Part shown: positions 1 to 6,309 of the stretch, in pieces
Layout: each line of letters begins with the position of its first letter
Position numbering within the stretch: the first letter of the stretch is position 1
DNA from: an uncultured Victivallales bacterium
Lineage (GTDB): Bacteria; Verrucomicrobiota; Lentisphaeria; Oligosphaerales; JAFGRS01
NCBI GenBank assembly: GCA_903834675.1
Contig: CAILKC010000340.1
Span: 1-8,503, forward strand
Direction of reading: 5' to 3'
Length of the DNA stretch: 8,503 nt
Notes under the pieces: model-generated
What the model saw: the letters and a program-made list of their open reading frames with translations, nothing else
The model's database searches: none
Told to the model about the DNA's origin: nothing
Position numbers and translations under genes: made by a program

Positions 1-66
1 CTGGCCGCGCGGTGCCCATCGACTGTCGGTATGCCGCCCCGGCAGGGCTCAATCTCGTTTTGGATT

Positions 67-123
67 CATTCCCAGGGCGCTGCCCTGGGCTGAGGAATGG
101 CCGCGCTTTCAGCGCTCCGCGGC
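67..123. repeat. Two adjacent hairpins downstream of hydF (REP-like)
   Basis: Two inverted repeats lie back to back in the 283-base non-coding stretch after the hydF stop. The first (67-99) has an 8-bp perfect stem, CCCAGGGC at 71-78 with GCCCTGGG at 82-89, and an outer CATT/AATG pairing at 67-70/96-99. The second (100-123) pairs GCCGCG with CGCGGC. Neither has a T-run on either side, so they are not canonical intrinsic terminators. They may still protect or end the operon mRNA. The structure resembles dispersed extragenic palindromes, but only one copy is visible here. I see no gene in 1-283. Short perfect palindromes also occur at 167-176 (GTCACGTGAC) and 256-267 (GTTTCATGAAAC). Confidence 0.5.
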
Positions 124-283
124 GTCTGGCATTCGCGACACGTCCCGCCGGAAGTCTCCCCCAAGAGTCACGTGACCCGTTTTGCTCGCCGGACGCGGAG
201 ACGATCGAAACAGAAGCCCCTACGGAACTGACACGCGCCCCGGCCGACGGCGGTCGTTTCATGAAACAGCCCTGGGCCGACGG

Positions 284-1534
284 TCAGCCAACGCGCGTGC
301 CACGGGCCTCGCGGTAGGCATCGAGGGCGGCGGGGAAGGGGCCCAGGGCGCGGTCGAGGATACCCAGCGACGCCGCGATGGCAATGCCGTAGTTGGTGAT
401 CGGCACCCCCTGGCGGCGGCATTGCAGCAGGCGTGACAGCACCTCGCGCCGGTTCCAGACGCAGCAGCCGCAATGCACCACGAGGCGGTAGGGCGAGAGG
501 TCAGCGGGCAGGTCGTGTCCCTGCACATGCTCAAACTCGAGTCGGCCACCGACGAATTGCCGTAGCCAGCGCGGAATCTTGACGCGGCCGATGTCCTCCC
601 CAATCGGATGGTGCGCACAGGCTTCGGCGATGAGCACGCGGTCGCCGGAACGCAGCATCTCGATGGCGGCAGCGCCGCGGGCGAACTCGACCAGGTCGCC
701 CTTGTAGCGCGCAAACAGGATCGAGAACGAGGTCAGAGGCACACCGTCCGGGGTGTCAGCGGCCACCTTCAGGAAGGCCTGCGAATCGGTGACCACGAGG
801 GCCGGCGGCGTGCGCAGGCGGTCCAGGGCCTGGCGCAACTCGCGCTCCTTGACCACTAGGCAGCAGGCGTCGTTGTCGAGCAGATCGCGGATGGACTGCA
901 CCTGCGGCACGATCAGGCGCCCCTTGGGAGCCTCCGTGTCGATGGGCACCACCAGCACCGCCAACTCCCCCGGTGGCACCAGGTCGCCCAGGATGGTGGG
1001 CGGGTTGATGAAATCGGCCGGGACGGTCTGGATCAGGGCCTGGCGCAGATCCAGGAGGCCCGCGCCGGTCGCTGCCGTCGTCTGCACGCAGGGCGTCTGC
1101 TGGCTGGCCAGGGACTCCAATAGCGCCGCGCTGGGAACCCCCAGGTCCGTCTTGTTGAACACGACGATGACGGGAATCTTGCGCTCCTGCAGTTCCCGGA
1201 GCAGCCCGTCCTCGAAGTCGCCCCAGTCCCCGGCTGCCACCACGATCAGGGCGATCTCGGTACGCTCCAGCACACGCCGGGTCCCCTCCACTCGCAGCGC
1301 TCCCAGCGCCCCCACGTCGTCGATGCCGGCGGTGTCGATGAACAGCACCGGCCCGATGGGCAGGAGTTCCATGGGCTTCTCGACGGGGTCGGTCGTCGTC
1401 CCGGCGACCTCCGAGACGATGGAGACCTGCTGTCGGGTCATGGCATTGAGCAACGACGATTTGCCGACATTGCGGCGGCCAAGGATAGCGATGTGCAGCC
1501 GGAGGCCTTTGGGGGCGGTTTGCGAAGTGCTCAC
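284..1534 (-). CDS. hydF: [FeFe]-hydrogenase H-cluster maturation GTPase HydF
   Basis: HydF is the cytoplasmic scaffold that carries the 2Fe precursor and hands it to apo-hydrogenase. The 416-residue protein has an Era-like GTPase domain with the P-loop GRRNVGKSS (19-27), G2 threonines in GTTTDP (45-50), G3 DTAG (67-70) and G4 NKTD (127-130). Dimerisation and cluster domains follow. The family cluster motif CxHx(44-53)HCxxC is intact: C306, H308, then 45 residues, H354, C355 and C358. The C-terminal ITNYGIAIA stretch (379-387) is also typical. It starts at a GTG whose last two bases belong to the aspA stop (GTGA overlap). AAAGGA lies about 8 bases upstream, inside the aspA 3' end, so the two are probably translationally coupled. 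It is the last gene of the operon. Length and motifs are normal for the family, and I see no damage. Confidence 0.97.
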   Translation of the reverse strand: MSTSQTAPKGLRLHIAILGRRNVGKSSLLNAMTRQQVSIVSEVAGTTTDPVEKPMELLPIGPVLFIDTAGIDDVGALGALRVEGTRRVLERTEIALIVVAAGDWGDFEDGLLRELQERKIPVIVVFNKTDLGVPSAALLESLASQQTPCVQTTAATGAGLLDLRQALIQTVPADFINPPTILGDLVPPGELAVLVVPIDTEAPKGRLIVPQVQSIRDLLDNDACCLVVKERELRQALDRLRTPPALVVTDSQAFLKVAADTPDGVPLTSFSILFARYKGDLVEFARGAAAIEMLRSGDRVLIAEACAHHPIGEDIGRVKIPRWLRQFVGGRLEFEHVQGHDLPADLSPYRLVVHCGCCVWNRREVLSRLLQCRRQGVPITNYGIAIAASLGILDRALGPFPAALDAYREARGTRVG

Positions 1535-2961
1535 GCTGACGGTCCTTTCGCGGACGTGGGTGGGAGGTCGGGCGAGCCCAGCCGCATCACGGCTTCGGCC
1601 GAGGTCAGTTCGGCATATTCGGCGGCGGTCAGTCGCCCGGAGGCCAGGGCCGCCGCCCGGATGCTGAGGCCTTCCGCGTGGGCCCGCTCACCGATCGCCA
1701 GAGCCGCTTCGTAGCCCAGTTGCCCCACCAGAGCGGTCAGCGTCGCGGTCGAGGAATCGACCTGCCGTCGGCAGCGCTCCTCGTCGGCGGTCAGGCCGGT
1801 GACGCAGTACCGGCAGAGGATCACGCAAGCCTGGGTCAGCAGGTCCAGACTGGAGAGCAGGGCGTCGGCGATCAAGGGCAGGAAGGCGTTCAGCTCAAGA
1901 CTTCCGAGAGCGCAGGCCTGGGTCAGGGCCTGATCGTGCGCCATCGCCGTCAGGGCCGCCTGCACCACCGCTTCGGGGATGACCGGGTTGACTTTGCCCG
2001 GCATGATCGTCGAGCCCGCCTGGCGCGCCGGCAGACGAATCTCGCCCAGGCCCCCCGCCGGGCCGGAGGACAACAACCGCAGATCGTTGGACACCTTGAC
2101 CAGGTTCACCGCCAGGGCCTTCAGAATACCGCTGACTTCGGCGAAGACATCCGCATTCTGGGTCGCGTCCACCAGGTTCTCGGCGCGGGCCAGCCCCAGG
2201 CCGGTGAGCGCCCGCAGGTGTTCGACGACGCGGAAGATGTAGGCGCGCGGTGCGGCCAGGCCGGTGCCGATGGCAGTGCCGCCCAGGTTGACCACCCGCA
2301 GACGTTCTTCGCACTTGTAGATGCGCCAGCGGTCGCGCGAAAAGGCCTCGGCATAGGCCGACATCTCCCGCCCCAAGGTGGTCAACACGGCATCCTGAAA
2401 CTCGGTGCGCCCGACTTTGACGATGTGGGCGAAATCCTTCTCACGCTCCTGGAACGCCTCCTGCAGGGCCACCACCGCGGTCTGCAAGTCCCGCAGCTTG
2501 CGGATGGCGGCCACTTTGAGTGCGGTCGGATAGGTGTCGTTGGTCGACTGGTGCAGGTTGAGGTCATCAAGCGGGCTAAGGCGGTCGGCCTCGCCCGGGG
2601 CGGCGCCGAGGAGCACCAGAGCGCGGTTGGCGAGGACCTCGTTGACATTCATGTTGGTCGAGGTGCCCGCCCCGCCCTGCAGCGCATCGACGCGGATGTG
2701 CTCGGTCAGGAGTCCCTCCACCATCTCCGAGCAGGCCCGCTCGATGGCGGCGAAGGTGGCCTCATCCCAGCGCCCCAGGTCGTGATTGGCCCGGGCACAG
2801 GCCAGCTTCACCGCGCCATAGGCCTGCACCAGTGCCGGGTTCACCGGCCGCCCCGACAGTGGAAAGTTCTCCAGCGCGCGAACCGTGTGGATGCCGTACA
2901 AGGCAGCGGCCGGAACCGCAGCGGTACCCAGCATGTCCCGTTCGGTGCGAAACGCATCCAT
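1531..2961 (-). CDS. aspA: Aspartate ammonia-lyase (aspartase/fumarase superfamily) in the hyd operon
   Basis: The predicted reaction is L-aspartate to fumarate plus ammonium. The 476-residue length is close to E. coli AspA. The three conserved superfamily regions are present: GAGTSTNMNVNE (97-108), HQSTNDTYPT (137-146) and the catalytic loop GSTIMPGKVNPVIPE (316-330), with S317 as the expected catalytic base. The PVxPE after the loop is aspartase-like; fumarases usually have PTQCE. Two details are unusual: T318 replaces the second serine of GSS, and E187 in GRTEFQDA sits where fumarase C has His and E. coli AspA has Gln. Aspartase genes are known neighbours of hydE, hydF and hydG in several bacteria. 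A role in supplying ammonium for the azadithiolate ligand is inference. The ATG start follows GAAAGG by 6 bases. A 351-bp repeat-filled gap separates it from hydG, and its stop overlaps hydF. Confidence 0.93.
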   Translation of the reverse strand: MDAFRTERDMLGTAAVPAAALYGIHTVRALENFPLSGRPVNPALVQAYGAVKLACARANHDLGRWDEATFAAIERACSEMVEGLLTEHIRVDALQGGAGTSTNMNVNEVLANRALVLLGAAPGEADRLSPLDDLNLHQSTNDTYPTALKVAAIRKLRDLQTAVVALQEAFQEREKDFAHIVKVGRTEFQDAVLTTLGREMSAYAEAFSRDRWRIYKCEERLRVVNLGGTAIGTGLAAPRAYIFRVVEHLRALTGLGLARAENLVDATQNADVFAEVSGILKALAVNLVKVSNDLRLLSSGPAGGLGEIRLPARQAGSTIMPGKVNPVIPEAVVQAALTAMAHDQALTQACALGSLELNAFLPLIADALLSSLDLLTQACVILCRYCVTGLTADEERCRRQVDSSTATLTALVGQLGYEAALAIGERAHAEGLSIRAAALASGRLTAAEYAELTSAEAVMRLGSPDLPPTSAKGPSA

Positions 2962-2986
2962 GGCTAACCTTTCGACGCGTGCATGC

Positions 2987-2998
2987 GAACCGCGGTTC
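2987..2998. repeat. 12-bp perfect palindrome GAACCGCGGTTC
   Basis: This palindrome lies 26 bp upstream of the aspA start codon, at the edge of the first 47-bp repeat copy. The half-site GAACCGCG recurs at 3237-3244 beside the second copy, so it may belong to the repeat rather than be an operator for aspA. Confidence 0.4.
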
Positions 2999-3043
2999 TC
3001 ACTTCAGTATGTCCGGCCCCAGCCGGGGGCTCGGCTGAACCCT
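2997..3043. repeat. 47-bp direct repeat, copy 1
   Basis: This copy matches 3253-3299 at 44 of 47 positions, and the last 37 bases (3007-3043) are identical to 3263-3299. The copies are offset by exactly 256 bp. The unit contains GGCCCC followed by GGGGGC and AGCCG followed by CGGCT, so each copy can form a small hairpin. Confidence 0.85.
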
Positions 3044-3090
3044 TGTATGAGACTGCAGCAACCTCGTATGACCCCAGGCGCTTCCCATTC

Positions 3091-3122
3091 CGCCCGTCGT
3101 CCGCCGGGGCGGACGACGGGCG
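3091..3122. repeat. Perfect 15-bp-stem hairpin
   Basis: CGCCCGTCGTCCGCC (3091-3105) and its exact reverse complement (3108-3122) are separated by GG only. It is the strongest hairpin inside the hydG-aspA gap. No T-run follows on either strand, so it is not a classical terminator. In the operon mRNA it could block 3' exonucleases or slow RNA polymerase, separating hydEG levels from aspA-hydF levels. Confidence 0.8.
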
Positions 3123-3252
3123 TTGGAGGGCGCCGCTGCGTCGGCGCCGCGGCGGCTACGCCGATTCGACAGGCTCACGGTCTTCGACAGGGCCGCCCTC
3201 CAGGCGATCCGGCGCGTCCCGGCCGGATCGGAGTGGGAACCGCGTCGGCAAG

Positions 3253-3299
3253 TCTCATTCCGGTATGTCCGGCCCCAGCCGGGGGCTCGGCTGAACCCT
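3253..3299. repeat. 47-bp direct repeat, copy 2
   Basis: This is the partner of 2997-3043. It ends 13 bp from the hydG stop codon (3313-3315), so the pair brackets almost the whole intergenic insert. Confidence 0.85.
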
Positions 3300-3312
3300 G
3301 AACCCACCCCGC

Positions 3313-4737
3313 CTAGAAGTACACATCCCGCTTGCCCTCGCCGCGAATCTCGGCGAGGCGCTGGGTGAGTTCGCCGCGGAGTTCGGGCTGGTCGAGACCT
3401 TCCAGCTCCGCTGCGATGAGCCGTTCCCCGGCGGCCCGGGTTTCGGGCGAGGCGTAGTCGGTCAGGTACTCGGTCAGCGTCGTCAGGGCATTGGGCGTGC
3501 AGAAGCGTTTGATGAAACCGGGGATGGCAAACTCCATGAAGTGCTCGCCCGTGCGGCCCAGGCGGTAACAGGCCGTGCAGAAACTCGGCACGTAGCCATC
3601 TTCCATGAGTTGGCGCATCACGGTGTCGAGCGAGCGCACATCGCCGAGTTCGAACTGCTCGCGTTCCATGCACTGCGTGTCGCCGGCCTCGGTATAACCG
3701 CCAATCTCGATGCGGCTGCCGGCGTCAATCTGCGAAACGCCGAAAGCCAGCACCTCCCGCCGCAGTTCGGGCCGTTCCCGCGCCGTCAGGATGAGCCCCG
3801 TGTAGGGCACGGCCAGACGCAGCACGGCGACCAGGCGTTTGAATTGGTCATCGCTCACGAAGCGCGACTCGTCAAACTGCGCCCCAGAGGCCGGCCGCAA
3901 GCGCGGAAAGCTGATGGTGTGCGGCCCGACCCCATAGCGCTGCTGCAGGAAGCGCGCGTGACTGACCAATCCCAGCGTCTCGAAGCGCCAGTCGTAGAGG
4001 CCGACCAAGGCGCCGATGCCGACGTCATCGCAGCCCGCTTCCATGGCCCGGCTCAGGCCATCCAGACGGTAGAGGAAATGGCCCTTGCGGGTGCGCGGCG
4101 GGTGCATCTTGGCGTAGGTCTCATGGTGGTAGGATTCCTGGAAGATCTGGTAGGTGCCGATGCCGGCGGCCTTGAGGGTGCGGTAGCCTTCGTGGTCCAG
4201 CGGCGCGGCATTGATGTTGACCCGGCGGATCTCGCCATGGCCAATGCGGGTGCTGTACACGGTACGCACGCAACCGGCCATGAACTCGGCGTCGTAGTCC
4301 GGGTGTTCCCCAAACACCAGGATGAGCCGCTTGTGCCCCTTGGCCTCCAGGGCCGTCACCTGCGCGGCAAGCTCGGTCTCCGTCAGCGTCCGCCGGACCG
4401 ATTCGCGGTTGCTCCGGCGAAAACCGCAGTACAGGCACTCGTTGACGCAGGCATTGCCGATGTACAGCGGGGCAAACAGCACGATGCGGTTGCCGTACAC
4501 CCGCCGCTTCAACTCCCGCGCCGCCGCGAAAATCTCCTCGACCAAGTCTGGCTCCTCGGCCCGCAGCAGCACCGCCGTCTCCTCGACCTCGAGCGCCTCC
4601 TTGGCCAGGCTCTTGGCGATCACCTCCCGCACCCGTGCCGGGTCCGGCGCCGCCGCGCCGAGCAGCCCCTGGATGTAGGCATCGTCGATGAAATCGGTCG
4701 CCGTTTGGCTTAGGGTCATGGCAGGCAGTCCGCTCAT
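3313..4737 (-). CDS. hydG: [FeFe]-hydrogenase maturation radical SAM tyrosine lyase HydG
   Basis: HydG cleaves tyrosine to p-cresol and dehydroglycine, and converts the latter to CO and CN- bound to an Fe(Cys) unit for the 2Fe subcluster. The 474-residue protein has the radical SAM motif CVNECLYC (C97, C101, C104) in a TIM barrel. The C-terminal auxiliary cluster motif CX2CX22C is intact (C387, C390, C413). H260 in GLVSHA probably corresponds to the histidine that holds the dangler iron in known HydG proteins. IGGYTE (345-350) and GVGPHTISFPR (269-279) are also typical. The ATG start overlaps the hydE stop as ATGA, with AAAGGA about 8 bases upstream. An internal Met7 has a poorer ribosome binding site. 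Stop is TAG. CX2CX22C separates it from ThiH and HydE. Confidence 0.97.
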   Translation of the reverse strand: MSGLPAMTLSQTATDFIDDAYIQGLLGAAAPDPARVREVIAKSLAKEALEVEETAVLLRAEEPDLVEEIFAAARELKRRVYGNRIVLFAPLYIGNACVNECLYCGFRRSNRESVRRTLTETELAAQVTALEAKGHKRLILVFGEHPDYDAEFMAGCVRTVYSTRIGHGEIRRVNINAAPLDHEGYRTLKAAGIGTYQIFQESYHHETYAKMHPPRTRKGHFLYRLDGLSRAMEAGCDDVGIGALVGLYDWRFETLGLVSHARFLQQRYGVGPHTISFPRLRPASGAQFDESRFVSDDQFKRLVAVLRLAVPYTGLILTARERPELRREVLAFGVSQIDAGSRIEIGGYTEAGDTQCMEREQFELGDVRSLDTVMRQLMEDGYVPSFCTACYRLGRTGEHFMEFAIPGFIKRFCTPNALTTLTEYLTDYASPETRAAGERLIAAELEGLDQPELRGELTQRLAEIRGEGKRDVYF

Positions 4738-5819
4738 GCGTCAGTCCTTTCTGCGGCAACGCCGGGTTGCAGGCGCTGGTGATAGCTGCGCGAATCGCCC
4801 CGACCCGTACCCACGGTGCGGCCGATCGAGTGAATGCGCTGGGTCATGCAGCCGTGGCAGATGTCGGCGGTCTCGGCGATACAGACCTTGGCCGGGTAGA
4901 TCTCGTAGTAGGCGCGATACTGCACCGGCGTCAGATTCGGCATGACGATGTTCGCCCCGCGCGCCAGGCCCAGCTCGCGGCCGGAGGTCTTGTTGAGCGT
5001 GGCTAGTGCCGTCGTGCTGGGGAGGTTGGCGCGCGGGCAGGCCAACCGGGTGAGCGCCAGCATCTTGTACGTCATCAACTCGCTGGCCGGCGCCTGCTCG
5101 CCGCCGCCAGCTTCCCCCCCGGCCAGCGCCTGCTGTCCCAGCGGCGTCTGCGGGTGGGGGATGTACGGCCCGACCCCGATCATGTCCAGATCGAGCCGCT
5201 GGAACCAGGCGATGTCCTCGGCCAGATCGGCGTAGGTCTGGCCGGGAATGCCCAGCAGCACCCCGCTGCCCACCTCGTAACCCAGCTCCCGAAGCTGCCG
5301 CATGATGGCAAAGCGGTCCGATACCACTCCCGGAAGCGCCGGATGGATACGCTCGTAGAGTCGCCGGTTGGAGGTCTCAAAGCGGATCAGGTAGCGGTCC
5401 GCCCCCGCCGCCCGCCAGCGCGCCAGGTCCTCGACCGCGCGCTCGCCGACACTCAGCGTCACCGCCAGCCGCGTTTCCCGCTTGATCGCCGTCACGACCT
5501 CCGCCAGCCAGGCAGCCGTGCAGCCCGGATCCTCGCCCGACTGCAGCACCACGGTGCCGTAGCCAAACTCAACCGCCTTGTGGGCACACTCGAGGATCTC
5601 CGCGGCACTCATGCGATAGCGGGTCAGAGCGCGGTTGCCGGCGCGCAGCCCGCAGTAGGCGCACTGCCGGACGCAAACATTGGAAAACTCCACCAGCCCA
5701 CGCAGATGCACCTCGTCGCCGACGTGCTGGCGCCGGGTCGCATCCGCCTGTCGCCAGAGCTCCTCAAGGCGAGCGCCATCGGTCTCCCGTAGCCACTGCA
5801 GAAGGGTCTCTCGGGTCAT
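4734..5819 (-). CDS. hydE: [FeFe]-hydrogenase maturation radical SAM enzyme HydE
   Basis: HydE is a radical SAM enzyme acting between HydG and HydF; it converts the Fe(Cys)(CO)2(CN) product of HydG towards the di-iron precursor. With the ATG at 5819 it has 361 residues. The CX3CX2C motif is CVRQCAYC (C49, C53, C56). GIPGQTYADL (190-199) and the GVGPYIPHPQTPL stretch (215-227) are family hallmarks. The optional second cluster motif CX7CX2C is also present (C313, C321, C324). A Gly/Ala-rich insertion (about 230-246) follows the PHPQTPL loop. The reading frame extends to a GTG at 5858 overlapping the regulator stop. I chose the ATG at 5819 because GGGGTG lies 6 bases upstream and the N-terminus then fits the family; the GTG has no such site. 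The 3' end overlaps hydG by 4 bases. Confidence 0.96.
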   Translation of the reverse strand: MTRETLLQWLRETDGARLEELWRQADATRRQHVGDEVHLRGLVEFSNVCVRQCAYCGLRAGNRALTRYRMSAAEILECAHKAVEFGYGTVVLQSGEDPGCTAAWLAEVVTAIKRETRLAVTLSVGERAVEDLARWRAAGADRYLIRFETSNRRLYERIHPALPGVVSDRFAIMRQLRELGYEVGSGVLLGIPGQTYADLAEDIAWFQRLDLDMIGVGPYIPHPQTPLGQQALAGGEAGGGEQAPASELMTYKMLALTRLACPRANLPSTTALATLNKTSGRELGLARGANIVMPNLTPVQYRAYYEIYPAKVCIAETADICHGCMTQRIHSIGRTVGTGRGDSRSYHQRLQPGVAAERTDA

Positions 5820-5854
5820 GGATTCACCCCACCGGGAGCAGGACCGGGTCCTGA

Positions 5855-6103
5855 TCACTTGGTCAACAACACCGATTTCGACGTCACTCCAGGCACCATC
5901 CCGAGCTTGCCGGACAACGCCCCGAGCTGGTCCGTCGTGCCCTCGACGATGATGGAGATGATGTTGAGGCCGCGCTCACGGTACGGGATCCCGATGCGGC
6001 CGATGATCGTCTCGCCAAACTCGCTCAGGATATCGTTCACCTTGGGAACCGCTGCCTTGCGGTTCTCGATCATGATGGCCACCACGCCGATACGACTTTC
6101 CAC
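5855..6103 (-). CDS. TM1266-family iron-only hydrogenase system putative regulator
   Basis: This 82-residue protein has the pattern of the TM1266 family, small ACT-like ferredoxin-fold proteins repeatedly found beside hydE and hydG. It opens with ESRIGVVAIMIENR, followed by the core FGETIIGRIGIPYRERGLN and the ending GMVPGVTSKSVLLTK. The family resembles the NikR effector-binding/ACT fold but has no DNA-binding domain here. Its role is predicted to be regulatory and is not proven. The frame extends upstream to 6157, but I chose the GTG at 6101-6103: GAGGTG (6108-6113) lies 4 bases away and the N-terminus then matches the family. The longer version would begin inside the terminator hairpin. 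It is the first gene of the operon, 35 bases before the hydE ATG. Confidence 0.88.
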   Translation of the reverse strand: MESRIGVVAIMIENRKAAVPKVNDILSEFGETIIGRIGIPYRERGLNIISIIVEGTTDQLGALSGKLGMVPGVTSKSVLLTK

Positions 6104-6138
6104 CGTACACCTCGCCGCTGGCGCCGAGCGCAGAACCC

Positions 6139-6178
6139 AAAAACAAAAACCCGGCATTCCTGGGGGAGGAATACCGGG
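6139..6178 (-). terminator. Strong intrinsic terminator in the hyd operon leader
   Basis: On the minus strand CCCGGTATTCCT pairs with AGGAATGCCGGG, a 12-bp stem with one G-U wobble and a CCCCC loop (6150-6178). It is followed by TTTTTGTTTTT (6149-6139). The plus strand has no T-run after the hairpin, so it works in one direction only. It ends 35 bases before the GTG of the first operon gene. No minus-strand gene lies upstream in the window, so there is no obvious transcript other than the operon's own leader, or a separate small RNA, for it to terminate. Confidence 0.9.
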
Positions 6179-6190
6179 CCATGACAGTCG

Positions 6191-6214
6191 TTAGCCAACC
6201 ACCACGCCCTGCAT
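6191..6214 (-). CDS. Possible 7-residue leader peptide MQGVVVG
   Basis: Inside the leader RNA an ATG (6212-6214) follows AAGGGTG (6221-6227) by 6 bases and opens a 7-codon frame with three consecutive valines. It ends in TAA (6191-6193), 12 bases before the terminator stem. Its Shine-Dalgarno sequence lies in the ACCC/GGGT hairpin and its start codon is at the base of the junction. A translating ribosome would therefore change the fold. A frame this short can easily arise by chance. Confidence 0.2.
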   Translation of the reverse strand: MQGVVVG

Positions 6215-6309
6215 CACATTCACCCTTAGGGGTCAGGACGAACCCTCGCCGCAGGCAATGCTTGCAGAGACCCGCCGCTGTCGGCGCAGTCCACTTTCAA
6301 GATACCGGA

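Larger units (their letters stand above)
2962..3312. repeat. Repeat mosaic filling the hydG-aspA gap
   Basis: This non-coding block interrupts an otherwise tightly packed operon. It holds a 47-bp direct repeat near each end, a 15-bp-stem hairpin (3091-3122) and a 9-bp inverted repeat TGGAGGGCG/CGCCCTCCA (3124-3132/3194-3202). Inside and beside that are a 7-bp hairpin (3129-3135/3142-3148) and an 8-bp inverted repeat CGATCCGG/CCGGATCG (3205-3212/3223-3230). TTCGACAGG also occurs twice, 18 bp apart (3165 and 3183). Larger imperfect arms containing TTCCCA and TGGGAA lie near 3080-3091 and 3230-3243. Short frames across it read as proline/arginine-rich low-complexity sequence and lack family features. 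It looks like a non-autonomous or extragenic repeat element. No transposase or T-run terminator is visible. Confidence 0.7.
6139..6303 (-). ncRNA. Putative structured leader RNA (attenuator/riboswitch-like) or small RNA
   Basis: This RNA of about 165 nt is predicted from the promoter at 6310-6338 (start near 6303) to the terminator. By eye it can form a 5' hairpin (6291-6269, CGCCG/CGGCG plus GAC/GTC). It can also form a three-way junction: stem CCTGC/GCAGG (6255-6251/6212-6208) enclosing GGCGA-GGGT-TCGTC (6250-6237) and ACCC-CTAA-GGGT (6233-6222). An alternative long-range helix pairs GACAG (6282-6278) plus GCC with CTGTC (6187-6183) plus GGC. It is mutually exclusive with the 5' hairpin and touches the terminator base. 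I do not recognise the TPP, SAM, cobalamin, FMN, c-di-GMP, T-box or SRP consensus. The length and separate promoter and terminator would also suit a 6S-like or other small RNA. Confidence 0.5.

Noticed and set aside
753..1667. 304-codon plus-strand open frame opposite hydF
   Set aside because: It is Ser/Arg-rich antisense sequence spanning the hydF-aspA junction and does not resemble a real protein.
1678..2967. 429-codon plus-strand open frame opposite aspA
   Set aside because: It is the antisense shadow of aspA. GC-rich codon bias leaves the opposite frame open. It is Gln/Arg/Gly-rich with no family signature, and the minus strand carries the full aspartase motifs.
2983..3294. Short plus-strand frames across the hydG-aspA gap as small genes
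   Set aside because: Their peptides repeat themselves because of the 47-bp DNA repeat and change frame between copies, so the conservation is in the DNA, not in a protein.
2962..3312. Insertion sequence or CRISPR array between hydG and aspA
   Set aside because: There is no transposase frame, and only two copies of the 47-bp unit with a 209-bp interior. That is neither an IS with clear terminal repeats nor a regular spacer array.
3541..4713. 390-codon plus-strand open frame opposite hydG
   Set aside because: It is the shadow of hydG, whose cluster motifs and operon position are unambiguous. It has no ribosome binding site or recognisable domain.
5820..5858. Upstream GTG start for hydE overlapping the regulator stop (GTGA)
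   Set aside because: The overlap is tempting, but no Shine-Dalgarno precedes it and the extra 13 residues do not look like HydE. The ATG at 5819 has GGGGTG at good spacing.
6104..6157. Upstream start for the TM1266-family gene at 6157
   Set aside because: It would begin inside the terminator hairpin and add 18 residues absent from the family pattern. The GTG at 6103 has a proper GAGGTG.
6169..6199. Second promoter TTGGCT-N19-TATTCC overlapping the terminator
   Set aside because: Both hexamers are weak and the spacing is long. Its start point would fall inside the terminator stem.
6222..6303. Known riboswitch or T-box in the hyd leader
   Set aside because: I looked for the conserved cores of TPP, FMN, SAM, cobalamin, glycine, lysine, c-di-GMP and T-box elements and found none, so no ligand is assigned.
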